The notes: generated by a model not told the origin, from the letters alone. Positions 51,297 to 60,133 are shown, counted from the stretch's first letter. The stretch: DNA of 64,000 bases from Mycobacterium branderi (GCF_010728725.1 NZ_AP022607.1:248001-312000), one strand, 5' to 3'. Numbers and translations: made by a program.

Positions 51297-51785
51297 TTAA
51301 GGTCTGGAGAGTTTGATGTATGCAGTGGTGGTGCCGCCGCCGTCCGGTTGGAGTATGACGTCACGTTGGACGCCGCCCGGGCGACGGTCGCGCACGCATA
51401 CCGACTCTGCGGTCTCGGTGATCGTGCGGTCTGGCCAGTCCGCCGCCAACCCACGGCAAGTGCTCATGGTCTGGCTCGGGTTGGGGGTGTTGAGGTCGAT
51501 TTCGGATTCCGTGAGGAACGCGGCAGTAGCACGGGTGCCAAAGGTTGCGACGAGGCTGATATCGACACCGCCCTGTGGGTCTTCAGTCATCGTGGCCATG
51601 GTGATCTTCGCATCGGCGGGAAGGTGGACATCACCCGTTTGACTAACGGCGGCACGTACTTTCCCCGCATCGGCGATGTGGCGAATCCCGCTGTGGTCGA
51701 ATGCCAGCCATAGGACCAGCACTGTCCCGATAACGGTGAGAGCCACCGCCGGTGCCATCCACAGATATCTGGGTTTAACCACCAT
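51297..51785 (-). CDS. Membrane-anchored partner of the T7SS-like substrate
   Basis: The 162-residue protein has one N-terminal helix (LWMAPAVALTVIGTVLVLWLAF) and an extracytoplasmic domain with DVHLPADAKITMATMTEDPQGGVDISLVATF and two cysteines (STCRGL, ESVCVRD). It starts 11 bases inside the end of the upstream gene, so the two are co-translated. The anchored, externally exposed domain fits a partner or immunity protein for the exported neighbour. This is inferred from arrangement. Confidence 0.6.
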   Translation of the reverse strand: MVVKPRYLWMAPAVALTVIGTVLVLWLAFDHSGIRHIADAGKVRAAVSQTGDVHLPADAKITMATMTEDPQGGVDISLVATFGTRATAAFLTESEIDLNTPNPSQTMSTCRGLAADWPDRTITETAESVCVRDRRPGGVQRDVILQPDGGGTTTAYIKLSRP

Positions 51786-52833
51786 ATGTACCCGTCAGTG
51801 ACGAGACACCCGACGATCCATACACCCGGTAGCTTTTCGCCCAGCCGGCGGATTCAAGTTGTCGCATATCGGAATCGACGGACTGCTTTGCCCCGTGCAG
51901 TGGGTCGCCGCTGCCCCAATTTTCGGACTGGTGGAAGTAGTAATAGTCATAGACATTGGTTCGATAACTCATCGAATAGGTGACGCGACCTTCGGCATCA
52001 GGCGGGTTCACTGTCACGAGCGCCGAGGTCGATACGGAGAAATGCCCGATTCCACAAGTGATGTCCGGGTCTTGCGCGAGCACCGAGGAATACGGAGTCG
52101 TGATGGCTTGCGGTTTCCCGTACAACGTGGGATCACTCGCAGCGTTGGCAACAGCCTGCTGCACCGAGCTATTCACGTCACGCCGGATAGTCGGCACCAC
52201 ACCCGCATCGTTGACAATCGTGTTCATCGATGAGTCCGGCAGCGTGAACGGATTGCCGGTGTTGGCAAGGTAGTGGTCCATCATGGAATTTGAAAGCTCA
52301 TAACCATGAGCATTGAAATACCCTTTGACCAGTGCTTCGGCTTCTGCTTTATTCATTGTCGCCTTGAACTTATCGAAGGGTCCGGTCTGAGAGCCATACT
52401 TTGCAACGTCATCGGGCACGGGAGGGTCGGCCGGTGGTGGCGGCAAGTCGAGATTCGGTGACTGTGGAGGAGTTTCGGGTCTTAGCCCGGCGGGTGACTC
52501 CGGCTTGGTGCCATAGTCGGCTGCCCGCACCGTGTCGTCGCGGCCTTGGCCGTTGGTGGTTGACGCCTGCGATTGGGTGCCTACTTCCGCTATCAGGGCC
52601 GCGTTGTCGGTGTCTTGGGCCTGCAATGCCTGGACGGCTGCCTGCGCTGTGGTCTGCAGTTGTGGTCCCTTTCCGGCCAGCTGCGCCGACATCGTCGCCA
52701 CCTTGGTCTGAACCGCCTGCGCCACACCGGCTGCTGCCGCGTCGATCGGTGAGGCCCCACTAGTGGCGACGGGGACGGGCCCGGGCTGTGCGGCCCGCTC
52801 CAAGCGCTCAGCCACAGCCGCCCCCACCTGCAT
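51775..52833 (-). CDS. T7SS-like exported protein with C-terminal effector-like domain
   Basis: Residues 1-75 are two Ala/Gln-rich helices (VGAAVAERLERAAQ, VQTKVATMSAQLAG) as in EspC/WXG100-type export domains. A Pro-rich linker and a C-terminal domain of about 200 residues follow: FDKFKATMNKAEAEALVKGYF, ITCGIGHFSVSTSALVTV and a Tyr-rich VYDYYYFHQSENWGSG. The start at ATG 52833 lies directly on a stop (TGATG) of another frame. That frame, from GTG 52871, encodes SGGGISVQAEH, the usual beginning of this family, so a single-base deletion may have split off the N-terminus. It overlaps the membrane partner by 11 bases. Confidence 0.6.
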   Translation of the reverse strand: MQVGAAVAERLERAAQPGPVPVATSGASPIDAAAAGVAQAVQTKVATMSAQLAGKGPQLQTTAQAAVQALQAQDTDNAALIAEVGTQSQASTTNGQGRDDTVRAADYGTKPESPAGLRPETPPQSPNLDLPPPPADPPVPDDVAKYGSQTGPFDKFKATMNKAEAEALVKGYFNAHGYELSNSMMDHYLANTGNPFTLPDSSMNTIVNDAGVVPTIRRDVNSSVQQAVANAASDPTLYGKPQAITTPYSSVLAQDPDITCGIGHFSVSTSALVTVNPPDAEGRVTYSMSYRTNVYDYYYFHQSENWGSGDPLHGAKQSVDSDMRQLESAGWAKSYRVYGSSGVSSLTGTYGG

Positions 52834-52871
52834 CAGTGTTCAGCCTGAACACTGATTCCACCGCCGGACAC

Positions 52872-53575
52872 CTGCGCCGTGCCAGGCAGTGTATGCGCCA
52901 TGCCCCAAACGTCCCGGGCCAGTGGCGATCGGGTTCGGGCGATATCAGCCGAGCCAGTCCCGCAAGGACTCGTTAAGTAGGCCCTTGCATCGGCCACCCT
53001 TCGAGGGTTAGGTGTAGCACCTTTCGCGCCAATTCGCGCTCTGTACGGAAATTAACCCGTTGTGGGGGCACTTGGCTCTGACTTGCCGGTAGTGCCGGTT
53101 GCTGGGGTGGCGGGTCCGTCCGCGCCTCAAAGGGACTCGGCGGATGTGTCGTTGCACGCGCCCAGCGAGGTGATCGCGCTCAACACCGCGATGCGGCCAT
53201 CACCCAAGACGTTGACCCACAGGTCATCAAACAGGCGGGCGACGCCTGACGGCAAGTCCACAACGACGCCGGTGCGGACGGCCACCCGTTGGCCGGGTGC
53301 TCAAAGGTTCAGCCGGAATGGCAGGCACCGATAACCGGGCGCATGCTTGGGCTGCGAAGTACGACCTCTTGAGTGGGGGCGTGATGGTGCCAGCGGTGTT
53401 ATGGAGTCGGCTTCTGCGGCGATGATCGCTGCAGGACAAGCCAGATTCGAGACGGTCCATCCGGGAACACCGCACCCGCCGACAAGAGATCGAGTACTAC
53501 AACCAGCCAGGGCTGTACCGGATCGAGATGCGCCCGGCAACGAGAATCACAAATACGAACTACCAGGGAGGGCTG
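52872..53575. other. 0.7-kb stretch with gene remnants
   Basis: A minus-strand frame from GTG 53285 to TGA 53127 encodes 52 regular residues (AVRTGVVVDLPSGVARLFDDLWVNVLGD, then SAITSLGACND), without a ribosome site, probably the end of a lost gene. Close to the right edge, plus-strand frames give EIEYYNQPGLYRIEMR in one phase and PGNENHKYELPGRADEDQSA in another. These look like the broken C-terminus of a toxin gene that overlapped the ankyrin gene. No intact gene is present. Confidence 0.35.
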
Positions 53576-54064
53576 ATGAAGATCAATCAGCGTGACCGGG
53601 CGGGCCGAACGGTATTGCACTATGCCGTCGGAGACACACGGCATGATCTGCAATACATTGCGGCGCAGACCGATCCGACACTCGCCGCGGAGAACTTCCG
53701 CAAGAACAATGAATTCAAGATCGCGGACACCACTAAGCTCCTCAACGAAGGTGCGGACGTCAACGCCGCCGACTTCGAAGGACTCACACCGCTGCACGCA
53801 GCCGCTATACGAGACAGCGTAGATGTTGTGCGCATACTGCTCGAAGCTGGAGCCGGCCCCAACGCCGCTGATAACCGCGGGGAAACAGCGCTTTACAAGA
53901 CTGTGCACAACAACACAACACCAGCTGACGTCGCCATCGCACGTCTCCTGCGCGAACATGGGGCCGACCCTCATGCGCAAACATCGAATGGCTCCACCCC
54001 GGTGGAATTCGTACAACGCCTCGGCACACCTGAGACGCGAGAGGTGTTCGCGGACTTGCTGTGA
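53576..54064 (+). CDS. Ankyrin-repeat protein, probable immunity protein
   Basis: The ATG at 53576 has GGGAGGG upstream. The 162 residues contain about four ankyrin repeats: INQRDRAGRTVLHYAV, GADVNAADFEGLTPLHAAAIRDS, GAGPNAADNRGETALYKTVHN and GADPHAQTSNGSTPVEFVQRLG. Small ankyrin proteins are commonly immunity proteins for polymorphic or T7SS toxins and normally lie just downstream of the toxin gene. Here only fragments of such a gene remain immediately upstream. Confidence 0.82.
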   Translation: MKINQRDRAGRTVLHYAVGDTRHDLQYIAAQTDPTLAAENFRKNNEFKIADTTKLLNEGADVNAADFEGLTPLHAAAIRDSVDVVRILLEAGAGPNAADNRGETALYKTVHNNTTPADVAIARLLREHGADPHAQTSNGSTPVEFVQRLGTPETREVFADLL

Positions 54065-54227
54065 TGTAGCTCAGCCGTGTGGGTGGCCGGGAGCGACCGT
54101 ATGGAAAGAGCTGCCAGCGAGGGCTCATGAACGGAGATAGACCCGTGTCGGGCTCAAGTCGGCCGCGCAACGCCACAGCATTGCGCATCCGGAGGCACCC
54201 GCACCGAGCCGCATGTCGTTTTGTTCG

Positions 54228-54908
54228 CTAGACGACCCGCACTCCAAATGCCGCCGCGCACATAGGCATCAGCGTCGAGAGCACCACTGCATTGGGCGTG
54301 GTGGTTTCCAGCCCGGTGACGATGTGCGTTTTGCGATTCGGTGCTGAGCGTGCCCACACCCGTGCCTGCCCGTGCTTTCCCGATAGCACCGTCAGGTTGT
54401 TGAAGACCGGGTTGATCTCGACACCGTCGAAGCCGGACCACGGGTATGTTTTTGTGCGCAGGAATCGTGCGGTGAACCCGTCGCGGGACAGCGTGAGGAA
54501 ACACCGGCCGTCTTTGATCGAGTACTCCTGTCCGGCGCGCAGCGTCGCCAGGATGCGTTGCGCTATGCGCGGTTCGATGAACCGTTGGGAGATGCCGGCC
54601 AGCCCCTGCCACGCCACCTCGTTCTCGGGCACATTTGTTCTGGTCGGGTTGTCCAGATCGAGGGCACTCGTCTGCCCGGTGACATCGGTAACCGAAAAGC
54701 CCCGGTACACATAGATTCCACCGGTATGGTTGTTTGTCGGGCCGGGAACGGCGACGATCGTGTGGTTCCAGTAGGCGACCTCCACGATGTCATCGAGCGG
54801 GATCGGTCTGCCCGCGAGGATCAGATGATCCGCCGTCAGCGATGCCAGCCACCCCTGGCCGTCCCAAAAGCCGGTGCTGATCCCGTCAGAACCGGGATAC
54901 CACGGCAT
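54228..54908 (-). CDS. Beta-rich hypothetical protein
   Basis: The ATG at 54908 has GGAAGG upstream. The 226 residues start PWYPGSDGISTGFWDGQGWLASLTADHLILAGRPIPLDDI and show regular alternating strands (IVAVPGPTNNHTGGIYVYRG), a helix (QRFIEPRIAQRILATL) and further strands (GRCFLTLSRDGFTARFL). The repeated strand-turn-strand pattern resembles PH-like membrane-proximal domains. It lies 33 bases downstream of the membrane protein gene at 54941-55651 on the same strand and may act with it. Confidence 0.65.
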   Translation of the reverse strand: MPWYPGSDGISTGFWDGQGWLASLTADHLILAGRPIPLDDIVEVAYWNHTIVAVPGPTNNHTGGIYVYRGFSVTDVTGQTSALDLDNPTRTNVPENEVAWQGLAGISQRFIEPRIAQRILATLRAGQEYSIKDGRCFLTLSRDGFTARFLRTKTYPWSGFDGVEINPVFNNLTVLSGKHGQARVWARSAPNRKTHIVTGLETTTPNAVVLSTLMPMCAAAFGVRVV

Positions 54909-54940
54909 GACGCCACCTTCCCATAGCGCGGCTGTATTCC

Positions 54941-55651
54941 TCAGTCCGCCGTCGCCGGCGGGTGGGCGGTCGGTGTTCCCACAGGCACCGCGGGCATCTG
55001 ATGCCCGGCCCGCCGGCTGCGTGCGGCCAAATAGCCTAGGCCGTAAGCGATTATCGGCAGCCCCCACGCCGGGATTGACATGAGCAGCGCCAAGACGGCC
55101 TGGACGTATTGGCCGCGGAAGACCGGCGCGCCGGCGGCGGCGTCGCCCGCGCCGTAGATCAGCATCGCCACCGCCAGGAAGGCGGCGGCGCCGATGGTCG
55201 GTGCTGCCCAGCCCGCCAGCAGCACAGCAACGCCCACCGTGGCGATCATGGTGACCAGCAGCCAGTACCGTTTCGTCGGCGAGACGGCGTAGGCCTCGGC
55301 GGCGGTGGTGGCGCGCGGCGCGGGGGTGTCGCCTTCGTCGGGATCGGGGCGGCTGTCCGCGTCCAGCAGCGCGTAGATCCGCCCGCCGATTTTGATGTAG
55401 GGCGTCCGGAAGTAGGCGCGCACGACGACGATGAGCATCGCCAGGCAAAAGACGATCGCCGAGATCTGCCAGCCGCGGAACGACGCGCCCGCGGCCAACA
55501 GGGCCCCGGTCAGCGTCCAGCCGTACCAGTACACGCGGCGCTCCTGGCGCCGGTCGCGGCTGGTGGCAGCCAGCACGCAGCCCACGACGACGACGACGAA
55601 ACCGGCCACGAACAGCGCCTCCGCCCAGACCGGTACGGCGATGCCGTTCAC
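54941..55651 (-). CDS. Multi-pass membrane protein, paralogue of the gene at 341-1135
   Basis: The 236-residue protein has about six helices (residues 10-30, 40-75, 128-168, 185-206) and the same conserved motifs in the same order as the protein at 341-1135: DRRQERRVYWYGW, FRGWQISA, YIKIGGRIYALLD, RGQYVQAVLALL and IAYGLGYL. The polar loop in the middle differs. The pair shows two copies of an unnamed family at both ends of the window. In both places a lipoprotein gene lies close by, but here it is divergent. Confidence 0.75.
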   Translation of the reverse strand: MNGIAVPVWAEALFVAGFVVVVVGCVLAATSRDRRQERRVYWYGWTLTGALLAAGASFRGWQISAIVFCLAMLIVVVRAYFRTPYIKIGGRIYALLDADSRPDPDEGDTPAPRATTAAEAYAVSPTKRYWLLVTMIATVGVAVLLAGWAAPTIGAAAFLAVAMLIYGAGDAAAGAPVFRGQYVQAVLALLMSIPAWGLPIIAYGLGYLAARSRRAGHQMPAVPVGTPTAHPPATAD

Positions 55652-55782
55652 CAGGCACCTGCTTGCGACACGAGCTCATCCTCCGGTACCGCTACGGGAT
55701 GTCCCCGCAGAATTCTGCTGATCGTTCACCGAGCACGGCAGCGCTACAGTAGAACTGTGATCAGATGGAGATTAGCATAGCA

Positions 55783-56331
55783 ATGCTACGACTCAATAGT
55801 CGAATGGCGTGCACAGCGGCGATGATCCCGCTGCTGGCAGCGTGTTCGGCGCTGGGTGCTGTCGAACAACGGCCGGCGCAGCCATCGGCGCCGACCGCAC
55901 CCGCGCAGGGCAGCGGTGGACCGTTCTTTCCACTATGCGGCGGCATCAGCGACCAGGTGGTCACCGCCGTGACTCAGCAGCGCGGCCTGATCAACACCGC
56001 CCAAAGTTCGGTGGGCTGTCAGTGGCTGGCGGGCGGGGACGTGCGCGGCTCACAGTTCAGCTTCTCCTGGTATCGCGGCAGCCCGATCGGGCGCGAACGC
56101 AGGATCATCGCCGTGGACCACACCAGCGTCGAGGACATCAGCATCGACGGCCACGACGGTGTCATCGCCAAGGACAGCCAAAAGGCGTTGGGCGACAACT
56201 TCTGTGAGATCGCGATCGGGTTCGCCGGGGACTTCATCGAGTGGACCGTCGACTTCCAGCAGAAACCGTTCCCTGATCCGTGCGGGGTGGTCAGGGAACT
56301 CACCCATCAATCGATAGCTCACGCGAAATGA
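55783..56331 (+). CDS. lprB: LprB-like lipoprotein (DUF3558 type)
   Basis: The ATG at 55783 gives 182 residues with a signal peptide and lipobox LLAAC. Cysteines lie in PLCGGIS, VGCQWL, FCEIAIG and DPCGVV, the DUF3558-type arrangement. M. tuberculosis LprB (about 185 residues, from memory) is followed directly by LprC, and here the same holds: the next gene starts at ATGA, overlapping this stop by 4 bases. It should be lipidated and anchored at the outer face of the membrane, perhaps by the Lgt-like enzyme encoded in the same operon. Confidence 0.75.
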   Translation: MLRLNSRMACTAAMIPLLAACSALGAVEQRPAQPSAPTAPAQGSGGPFFPLCGGISDQVVTAVTQQRGLINTAQSSVGCQWLAGGDVRGSQFSFSWYRGSPIGRERRIIAVDHTSVEDISIDGHDGVIAKDSQKALGDNFCEIAIGFAGDFIEWTVDFQQKPFPDPCGVVRELTHQSIAHAK

Positions 56332-56879
56332 GCCGGTCCGTTGCACAGCGAGCCCTCGCCGGCGCGGTCATCACAGCAGTGACGGCGTTGGGCGGCTGCA
56401 CCAGGTCGGTGGACGGCACCGCGGTCAGAGCAGGCGCGGGCGGTCAGACAGCGCATAACGGTTCCCGGCAGCAGTATCCCAACCTGTTCAAAGAGTGTGA
56501 TGTGCTCACCACCGATGTCATCGCCAAGGCGGTGGGCGCCGACCCGCGCGATATCCAACGCAGTTTCGTCGGCGCCATCTGCCGCTGGCAGGCCGCCACC
56601 CCGGCCGGACCGGTTGACATCACCCGGTTCTGGTTCGAGCAGGGCAGCCTGGCCAGCGAGCGCAAGGTCGCCGAGAACCTGAAATATCGGGTTGAGACCC
56701 GGTCGATCGCGGGCGTGGCATCGATCGTGATGCGACCCGATGATCCCAGCGGCTCGTGCGGGGTGGCCAGCGATGCGGCGGGCGTGGTCGGGTGGTGGGT
56801 CAATCCGCAACGGCCGGGCGGCGATGCGTGCCGTCAGGCGGTCAAGTTGATGGAGCTGAGCCTGGCCACCAATTACTGA
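56328..56879 (+). CDS. lprC: LprC-like lipoprotein (DUF3558 type)
   Basis: The ATG overlaps the lprB stop. The 183-residue protein has the signal peptide SVAQRALAGAVITAVTALGGC with lipobox LGGC. The core contains FKECDVLT, GAICRWQA, GSCGVASDAAGVVGWWVNP and DACRQAVKLM. The W-containing ends and paired cysteines match lprB in general plan, indicating an old duplication. Both should form paired surface lipoproteins. The Lgt-like gene starts 30 bases downstream. Confidence 0.75.
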   Translation: MSRSVAQRALAGAVITAVTALGGCTRSVDGTAVRAGAGGQTAHNGSRQQYPNLFKECDVLTTDVIAKAVGADPRDIQRSFVGAICRWQAATPAGPVDITRFWFEQGSLASERKVAENLKYRVETRSIAGVASIVMRPDDPSGSCGVASDAAGVVGWWVNPQRPGGDACRQAVKLMELSLATNY

Positions 56880-56909
56880 CTCCGCGCGGACACCTGCGGA
56901 CAACAGTGA

Positions 56910-57725
56910 ATGTGGTTATCAGCCGGATACGCTGTCGGAGTGGTTCCGCAGTGGCGGGTAGGCCCGCTGGTGGTGCCCGTGCACGGGGTGTTCGTCGGGC
57001 TGGGGGTGCTGGCCGCCGGAGTGGTTTTCGTCGCCGAGGCGCGCCGCCGCGACGCGGTCAACGACCAGTCGCTGGTCGCGGTGACCGGTGCGCTGGTCGG
57101 CGGCGCGATCGGCATGCGCCTGTCCGGGTGGGCCCGCCACCTCGATCCTCAGTTCAATCCCAGCCTGGCGCAGGCGTGGGAGTATGGGTCGCGCAGCATT
57201 CTGGGTGGTCTGCTGGGCGCCTATGTCGGTGTGTTGGTCGCCAAGCGCATCGGCGGTTATCGGGGCAAGACCGGTGATTTGTTCGCCCCGGCGGTGGCGC
57301 TGGGCATGGCGGTCGGCCGGCTCGGGTGTCACCTGACCGAAGCGCCGGGGCGGCCCACTTCGCTGCCGTGGGGAGTACATGCACCTATCACCACACCGAA
57401 ATGTCCGGGCTGCCTTACCGGCGCGGCCATGCATCCGTCGTTTCTTTACGAAATCGCGTTCCAGCTGGCCGCTTTCGGCATTCTGCTGTGGCTGCGCGAG
57501 CGGGTCAGCCAACCGGGTGAGCTATTCGTCATCTACATCGCCGGCTACGCGGCGTTCCGGTTCTTCGTCGAATTCGTCCGCGCCAACGAGGTGGTGTGGC
57601 TGGGATTGACACGGCCGCAATGGTTTCTGTTGCCGTCACTGGTCGTCGTGGGCCTGCGGCTGCGCTACGGCTACCGGCGCGGCTACTATGACCGGCTGAT
57701 CGCACGGCAGGAAGCACCCGCATGA
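56910..57725 (+). CDS. lgt: Lgt-like prolipoprotein diacylglyceryl transferase (atypical)
   Basis: The 271-residue protein has about seven transmembrane helices. The signature G-R-L-G-C-H-L-T-E-A-P-G follows the pattern GRxGN(F)xxxExxG of Lgt, but with Cys-His in place of the usual Asn-Phe. HPSFLYE and YAAFRFFVEFVRANE are the other conserved Lgt elements. Lgt transfers the diacylglyceryl group of phosphatidylglycerol to the lipobox Cys. The substitution and shorter length suggest a specialised enzyme or altered substrate. It lies between the lipoprotein pair and the membrane proteins, overlapping the next gene by 4 bases. A GTG at 56940 is an alternative start. Confidence 0.82.
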   Translation: MWLSAGYAVGVVPQWRVGPLVVPVHGVFVGLGVLAAGVVFVAEARRRDAVNDQSLVAVTGALVGGAIGMRLSGWARHLDPQFNPSLAQAWEYGSRSILGGLLGAYVGVLVAKRIGGYRGKTGDLFAPAVALGMAVGRLGCHLTEAPGRPTSLPWGVHAPITTPKCPGCLTGAAMHPSFLYEIAFQLAAFGILLWLRERVSQPGELFVIYIAGYAAFRFFVEFVRANEVVWLGLTRPQWFLLPSLVVVGLRLRYGYRRGYYDRLIARQEAPA

Positions 57726-58177
57726 CCACCCCGCCACCGGATGCGCCGGAGCCGCCCGATCAAAACTGGCCGCCGCCGGGATACCCGCCATATCAGCAAC
57801 CGGGGTATCCGCCGTATCCGCCCGGCCACCCGTACGATCCGCCGACCTATCCCGGTTGGCACTCCCCGCCGCGCCGTAGCTCGCTCGGATATGTCGTGGG
57901 CTTGGCGGCGGCCGGCGCGGTCATCCAGTGGGGAATCAACTTCTGCGCTTTCATCATGCTCCTGGTCACCTCCAACAAGGGCCACAACCACGCGGTCATC
58001 GTGACAGCCGCCGTGATGCTCGCGGTCATCGCATTCGGGGGCGGCCTCGGGCTGATCGTGATGCGCAAGCCTTGGTCGGTGGGGGTGGGACTGGGCCTGA
58101 TAATCGGCTGGGCGTTGGCGTCCATCCTCAGCGGCGGCCTGTGCACCGGGTTGAACCCGGCGGACTACGCCGGATAG
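57722..58177 (+). CDS. Pro-rich N-terminus, three-helix membrane protein
   Basis: The ATG overlaps the lgt stop by 4 bases (ATGA). The first 50 residues are Pro/Tyr-rich repeats (GYPPYQQPGYPPYPPGHP), as in several mycobacterial membrane proteins. Three hydrophobic helices follow (about residues 55-83, 90-113, 121-140). The end, GWALASILSGGLCTGLNP, recurs in the next gene, so the two are paralogues in tandem. Placement in a tight operon with lgt suggests a partner or scaffold for it. Confidence 0.7.
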   Translation: MTTPPPDAPEPPDQNWPPPGYPPYQQPGYPPYPPGHPYDPPTYPGWHSPPRRSSLGYVVGLAAAGAVIQWGINFCAFIMLLVTSNKGHNHAVIVTAAVMLAVIAFGGGLGLIVMRKPWSVGVGLGLIIGWALASILSGGLCTGLNPADYAG

Positions 58178-58223
58178 CGACAACCGCGAATTATCCACTG
58201 ACTCAACGACAGGGACCACGCAC

Positions 58224-58580
58224 ATGACTGCTCCACCACCGGACGAACCCCAAGAGCCGCAGCAGCCGTGGCCGGCGCCGCGGATCTCTGCCGGTGACGT
58301 CCTTGCGGGAGTGTTCGTTTACTTCGTGATCAACTTTGCGGTCGGGGTCGGCGTGCTCAACGCCGGCAACGGCGGGCATCTGTCTATGGGCACGGCGGTA
58401 GGGATCGGCGCCGCGGTGCTCGCCCTGATCAGCTTCGGTGGGGGCGCCGCACTGATCGCACGGCGCAAGCCCTCGACGAAGGCACTGGGCATCGGGCTGA
58501 TGATCGGCTGGGCGCTCACGTCGATCATCACCGTCGGCGTCTGCACCGGTTTGAATCCTGCGATGTACACGGGCGCATGA
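58224..58580 (+). CDS. Small three-helix membrane protein, paralogue of the preceding gene
   Basis: The 118-residue protein shares the second half of the preceding protein: helices, SFGGGAALIARRKPSTKALGIGLMIGWAL, then VCTGLNPAMYTG. The Pro-rich N-terminus is much shorter. Its stop overlaps the start of the radical SAM gene (ATGATG), giving coupled translation. The shared C-terminus suggests a common binding partner in the membrane. Confidence 0.7.
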   Translation: MTAPPPDEPQEPQQPWPAPRISAGDVLAGVFVYFVINFAVGVGVLNAGNGGHLSMGTAVGIGAAVLALISFGGGAALIARRKPSTKALGIGLMIGWALTSIITVGVCTGLNPAMYTGA

Positions 58581-60133
58581 TGGCGGGCATGGAGCTGCGG
58601 GGCGACCGTATCCACCGCTACGTCAACGCGTTTTGCCCGCACTGTCACGCCGAGCAGCCCGATGCTGCGCTGAGCGGCGTCGCCCGGCTGGCCGGCTGGC
58701 TGGCCGTACGCGACGAGCGGGTATGGCTGGAGCGGGGCTGCCCCGCCCACGGGCTGGTGCGCACTCTGTACGACGAGGACCCGGAAATCCTTGCCTACCT
58801 TGAGGAGTGGACGGCCCCCACCAAATCGCACACCCCGGACGTGGCCGGCAACTTCGACCCGCTCCCGGGCGCGTATCTACGGGGACTGCCCGAGATGCAG
58901 ACCCAGCACACCTGCATCCTGCTCGAAGACATCGCCGCGGTGTGCAACCTGCGATGCCCCACGTGTTTCGCCGACTCCTCACCCAAGCTGCGCAACGTGG
59001 TGGCCGTCGGCGACGTGCTGGCCAACGTCGATCAGCGGCTCGACCGGGAAAACGGGCACATCGACGTGCTGATGCTGTCCGGGGGCGAACCCACCCTGCA
59101 TCCCCGGCTGCCGCAGCTGCTGGCCGAGCTCGCCGCGCGACCGATCACCCGAATCCTGATCAACACCAACGGCGTTCGCATCGCCACCGACGACGAGCTG
59201 CTCGACCTGCTCACCGAATATCGCGAACGCGTCGAGACCTATCTGCAATTCGACGGCCTGTCGCCGGCCGCCCACCGCCACCACCGCGGCGGCGACCTGC
59301 GCAGGATCAAGGATGATGCCCTGTGCCGACTGTCCGAGCGGGAAATCTTTTCCACCCTGGTGATGACAGCGGCGCTGGGCGTCAACGACGGCGAGATCGG
59401 CGACGTCGTGCGGGTGGCGCTGGACACACCGTTCGTCGGCGGGGTGTCGATCCAGCCGCAGTTCGGTTCGGGCCGCTCCGATTACCTCGACCCGCTCAAC
59501 CGGCTCACCCACACCGGCGTGCTCAAGCGGCTGGGGCCCCAAACCAACGGTCTGGTCACCTGGCGCGATCTGACCGCGCTGCCCTGCTCACATCCGCACT
59601 GCTGCTCGGTCGGGTACCTGTTGCGCGACGAGGCCGGCCAGTGGCGTTCGCTGGTCGCGCTCATCGGCCACGACAACCTCAAAGACAAGCTGGGACTGGT
59701 CGCCAACCGCATCGCCGACAGCGAGCTTCCGCGCGAGCTGCGGCTGGCGGTGCGCGAATCGCTGCTGGGTTTGCTTTCCGAGCAGTCCTCCCTGTCGCAT
59801 CCGCAGATCGGCGAGGTCTGGCGCAACATCTGCGAAAACTGCGATTTGGGTATGTCCACGCTGCTGACCCTGGCCTCTGCCGCCGTCCCCGGGCGGCGAC
59901 ACAAGCTGCGACGGCTGTTCGGGGAGCGCATCGTGCGGATCAGTGTCAAACCCTTCATGGACATCTCGACGATGATCGAAGAGCGCCTGGTGCAGTGCTG
60001 TGTGCACGTGGGCACCAGATCCTCACAGGACCAGTGCGCCCCGTTTTGCGCCGTGCAGGCCTGGCCGCAGCTGAGCCGGCAACGATTGTCGGTGTCCGCT
60101 GAGCGGCTGCTGCCAGTCGTGACGATGCCCTGA
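58577..60133 (+). CDS. Radical SAM enzyme, resembling the Tes/MJ0619 family
   Basis: The radical SAM cluster motif is CNLRCPTC (C-x3-C-x2-C) at about residues 124-131, with SGGEPTLHP and INTNGVRI as the next signature elements. A CPHC pair near the N-terminus (residues about 20-23) and further cysteines (LPCSHPHCCSVGY, ICENCDLG, VQCCVH, QCAPFC) suggest auxiliary clusters. This layout, with LxCSHPxC after the barrel, resembles archaeal tetraether synthase (Tes) and relatives, which couple C-C bonds in lipids; that is recalled, not proven. The ATG overlaps the previous gene. Operon context with lgt and lipoproteins supports a role on lipids or lipoproteins. Confidence 0.75.
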   Translation: MMAGMELRGDRIHRYVNAFCPHCHAEQPDAALSGVARLAGWLAVRDERVWLERGCPAHGLVRTLYDEDPEILAYLEEWTAPTKSHTPDVAGNFDPLPGAYLRGLPEMQTQHTCILLEDIAAVCNLRCPTCFADSSPKLRNVVAVGDVLANVDQRLDRENGHIDVLMLSGGEPTLHPRLPQLLAELAARPITRILINTNGVRIATDDELLDLLTEYRERVETYLQFDGLSPAAHRHHRGGDLRRIKDDALCRLSEREIFSTLVMTAALGVNDGEIGDVVRVALDTPFVGGVSIQPQFGSGRSDYLDPLNRLTHTGVLKRLGPQTNGLVTWRDLTALPCSHPHCCSVGYLLRDEAGQWRSLVALIGHDNLKDKLGLVANRIADSELPRELRLAVRESLLGLLSEQSSLSHPQIGEVWRNICENCDLGMSTLLTLASAAVPGRRHKLRRLFGERIVRISVKPFMDISTMIEERLVQCCVHVGTRSSQDQCAPFCAVQAWPQLSRQRLSVSAERLLPVVTMP

